Of a DNA stretch of 6,256 nucleotides, positions 4,866-6,256 are shown in pieces (within the stretch, counting starts at the first letter, position 1; each line of letters begins with the position of its first letter). The notes beneath the pieces were generated by a model, which was not told the DNA's origin, did not search any database, and worked only from the letters and a program-made list of their open reading frames with translations. Made by a program: the position numbers and the translations under genes. This stretch comes from Gammaproteobacteria bacterium (GTDB lineage: Bacteria; Pseudomonadota; Gammaproteobacteria; Arenicellales; Poriferihabitantaceae). The DNA is taken from contig JAHRAW010000162.1 of NCBI GenBank assembly GCA_020027415.1, positions 1 to 6,256 on the forward strand, read 5' to 3'.

Positions 4866-5081
4866 CTAGTTTTCAGTTTCGCGGTTGGCTCGCTCGGTGA
4901 GAAAAGTTTTAATGCGAGCAATGTCTTTGCGAATCAGATTAAAACGCGACGGATTGGCCAACTGCCCGGCGCCGCGTTGCATCCGGAGTTGGAACTGCTC
5001 GCGACGCAACTCAACCAACTGGCTACGCAGTTGCTCGGCGTTCTTCGCCCTTAACTCAGTGACTCGTTCGGAAGCCTTCAT
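4866..5081 (-). CDS. rpmC: 50S ribosomal protein L29
   Basis: L29 is a small helical protein of the 50S subunit next to the polypeptide exit, near the L23 site used by trigger factor and SRP. The 71-residue product is two predicted long helices: LRSQLVELRREQFQLRMQ (18-35) and the conserved R-x-D-IARIKTFLTER (51-64), with the GQLANPSR turn between. E. coli L29 has 63 residues; the extra residues lie mainly at the N-terminus (MKASERVTELRAKN) and the C-terminal ANRETEN. The frame continues upstream to 5246 but overlaps L16, so the ATG at 5081 is chosen, matching the usual MKA start. Its Shine-Dalgarno is weak. S17 follows 13 nt after the stop. Confidence 0.97.
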   Translation of the reverse strand: MKASERVTELRAKNAEQLRSQLVELRREQFQLRMQRGAGQLANPSRFNLIRKDIARIKTFLTERANRETEN

Positions 5082-5142
5082 GCTTGATCGCTTACTTCGT
5101 TCGTAGTTAGCAGCCGGTAATAGAATGAGAATGGTTCGCTTG
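5082..5142 (-). other. L16-L29 spacer
   Basis: This 61-nt spacer includes a perfect 6-bp tandem duplication, AGAATG at 5122-5127 and 5128-5133 on the plus strand. The L29-proximal mRNA has AACGAAGTAAGCGA, which resembles the AACGAAG words in the L5-S14 spacer. No strong ribosome-binding site, promoter or terminator is seen. Confidence 0.4.
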
Positions 5143-5556
5143 TTAGCCCACTTGTCGGCGCGCAAAATGGGTGCGCAACGGCAATTTTGCGCCCGCCAAC
5201 CGAAACGCCTGGCGCGCCAAACTCTCCGGTATGCCGGCGATTTCATACAGCATCGCGCCCGGCTGAATCAACGCCACCCAGTATTCCGGATTGCCCTTGC
5301 CTTTACCCATGCGCACTTCAAGCGGTTTCTTGGACACCGGCTTATCCGGAAAGACGCGAATCCAAATGCGCCCGCCGCGCTTAACATGGCGGGTAATGGC
5401 GCGCCGCGCCGCTTCAATTTGGCGCGCGGTCAGCCGCCCTCTGCTGGACGACTGCAACCCGTATTCGCCGAAACTGACGCGATTGCCGCGCGTGGCAAGC
5501 CCGCGATTGCGCCCCTTTTGCTGTTTGCGGAATTTGGTTCGTTTTGGTTGAAGCAT
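5143..5556 (-). CDS. rplP: 50S ribosomal protein L16
   Basis: L16 lies at the A-site tRNA elbow of the 50S subunit and is needed for late assembly and peptidyl-transferase function. The 137-residue product has the diagnostic start MLQPKRTKFRK, then KGRNRGLA (14-21), RGRLTARQIEAARRA (39-53), the basic KRGGRIWIRVFPDKPVSKKP (59-78), and VRMGKGKGNPEYWVALIQPG (81-100). Arg82 corresponds to Arg81 of E. coli, the residue hydroxylated by the oxygenase YcfD/RoxA; its presence is seen, its modification here is unknown. The length is one residue more than E. coli (136). A GGTGA lies 6 nt before the ATG. S3 ends 28 nt upstream. Confidence 0.98.
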   Translation of the reverse strand: MLQPKRTKFRKQQKGRNRGLATRGNRVSFGEYGLQSSSRGRLTARQIEAARRAITRHVKRGGRIWIRVFPDKPVSKKPLEVRMGKGKGNPEYWVALIQPGAMLYEIAGIPESLARQAFRLAGAKLPLRTHFARRQVG

Positions 5557-5584
5557 CAGCTGTCACCGACATTAATTTGTATGG

Positions 5585-6256
5585 CTACGCCGCTTCGCCG
5601 CCATGTTCGGCGCGCTCCGCGGACACCTTGCGCGGCGCCAGCACTTCGCCTTTGAAAATCCAAACCTTGACGCCGATAATGCCGTAGGTGGTGTGCGCTT
5701 CATGCACGCCATAGTCAATGTCGGCACGCAGCGTGTGCAACGGCACGCGCCCTTCCCGATACCATTCAGAGCGCGCGATTTCAGCGCCGTTCAGCCGCCC
5801 GGCAAGCATGATTTTGATGCCTTCGGCGCCGAGTCGCATGGAGTTTTGCACCGCGCGTTTCATCGCCCGCCGAAACATGATGCGTTTTTCCAGTTGCTGG
5901 CAGATGTTTTCCGCCACCAGTTTGGCGTCCAACTCCGGCTTGCGAATTTCCTCCACCGCCACTTTCACCGAAGTGCCGTTCATCTTCCCAAGTTGGCGGC
6001 GCAGGCGTTCAATGTCTTCGCCTTTTTTACCGATGACGATGCCGGGGCGCGCGGTGAAAATGGTGATGTTCAGGTTCTGCGACGGGCGGTCAATGATGAT
6101 CTTGCTCAGCGCCGCATTGCGCAAGCGCCGCGAGATGAATTCACGCACCTTCAGGTCGCTCGCCAAAGTGGCTGCGTAGGCTCTCTTGTTGGCATACCAC
6201 TTGGCGTTCCATTCTTTGATAACGCCCAAGCGGATGCCGTTTGGATGTACTTTTTG
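5585..6256 (-). CDS. rpsC: 30S ribosomal protein S3 (5' end just outside window)
   Basis: S3 is a 30S protein at the mRNA entry tunnel, part of the ribosomal helicase with S4 and S5. The frame enters at the window edge as QKVHPNGIRLG, so only about two codons (expected Met-Gly) are missing; the full protein would be about 225 residues. A TTG at 6229 is an internal leucine codon, not the start. Numbering from the inferred Met, the type II KH domain has the GKKG loop (78-81) in ARPGIVIGKKGEDIERLR. The C-terminal domain has RKPELDAKLVAENI, MFRRAMKRAVQNSMRLGAEG with the basic helicase residues, and TEWYREGRVPLHTLRADIDY-like sequence (S for T). The C-terminal tail is shorter than in E. coli (233) and ends AERAEHGGEAA. 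Confidence 0.98.
   Translation of the reverse strand, partial: QKVHPNGIRLGVIKEWNAKWYANKRAYAATLASDLKVREFISRRLRNAALSKIIIDRPSQNLNITIFTARPGIVIGKKGEDIERLRRQLGKMNGTSVKVAVEEIRKPELDAKLVAENICQQLEKRIMFRRAMKRAVQNSMRLGAEGIKIMLAGRLNGAEIARSEWYREGRVPLHTLRADIDYGVHEAHTTYGIIGVKVWIFKGEVLAPRKVSAERAEHGGEAA

Noticed and set aside
4866..5246. L29 as a 126-residue protein
   Set aside because: The upstream 55 residues overlap the L16 end in another frame and do not resemble L29; the ATG at 5081 gives the normal length.
5125..5655. Plus-strand open frame of 176 codons
   Set aside because: Antisense to L16 and the end of S3, with no recognisable motifs or start signal.
5585..6229. S3 starting at the TTG at 6229
   Set aside because: The frame continues upstream through QKVHPNGIR, the conserved S3 N-terminus, to the window edge.

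Overview
This window is one uninterrupted ribosomal protein gene cluster, all on the minus strand. Read in the direction of transcription (right to left), the order is rpsC (S3, start cut by the window edge), rplP (L16), rpmC (L29), rpsQ (S17), rplN (L14), rplX (L24), rplE (L5), rpsN (S14), rpsH (S8), rplF (L6), rplR (L18), rpsE (S5), rpmD (L30) and rplO (L15, running off the left edge). This is the classical end of the S10 operon followed by the spc operon, with no gene missing, inserted or rearranged. The plus-strand open frames are antisense shadows.

The proteins resemble Proteobacteria, most likely Gammaproteobacteria. S14 is the long form without a zinc ribbon (101 residues). S8 opens with MSMSDPIADMLTRIRN. 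L30 is present, and L16, L5, L18 and L14 are close in length and motifs to the E. coli proteins as I remember them. The species cannot be named from this window. The DNA is moderately G+C rich in the genes, while several spacers are A+T richer.

Layout: 6256-5585 S3; 5556-5143 L16; 5081-4866 L29; 4852-4547 S17; 4538-4170 L14; 4103-3774 L24; 3685-3146 L5; 3101-2796 S14; 2781-2386 S8; 2326-1784 L6; 1772-1416 L18; 1348-839 S5; 817-608 L30; 523 to the left edge L15. No gene-free stretch exceeds 88 bases. I see no convincing internal promoter, terminator, RNA gene, mobile element or CRISPR. The S17 and L14 genes nearly touch, so the S10 and spc units appear to be one transcript. The products assemble into the 30S (S3, S17, S14, S8, S5) and 50S (L16, L29, L14, L24, L5, L6, L18, L30, L15) subunits.

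I do not see a new biological system here. What is unusual lies at the edges of the conserved genes. Several spacers are long (44-88 nt) for such an operon, and six of the seven longest carry short direct duplications. Several starts lack a Shine-Dalgarno and follow C/A-rich, G-poor leaders. S17 has a Q/T/A-rich N-terminal extension, and L15 has a basic C-terminal tail built from three 7-residue repeats. Comparisons with E. coli are from memory, not from an alignment run here.
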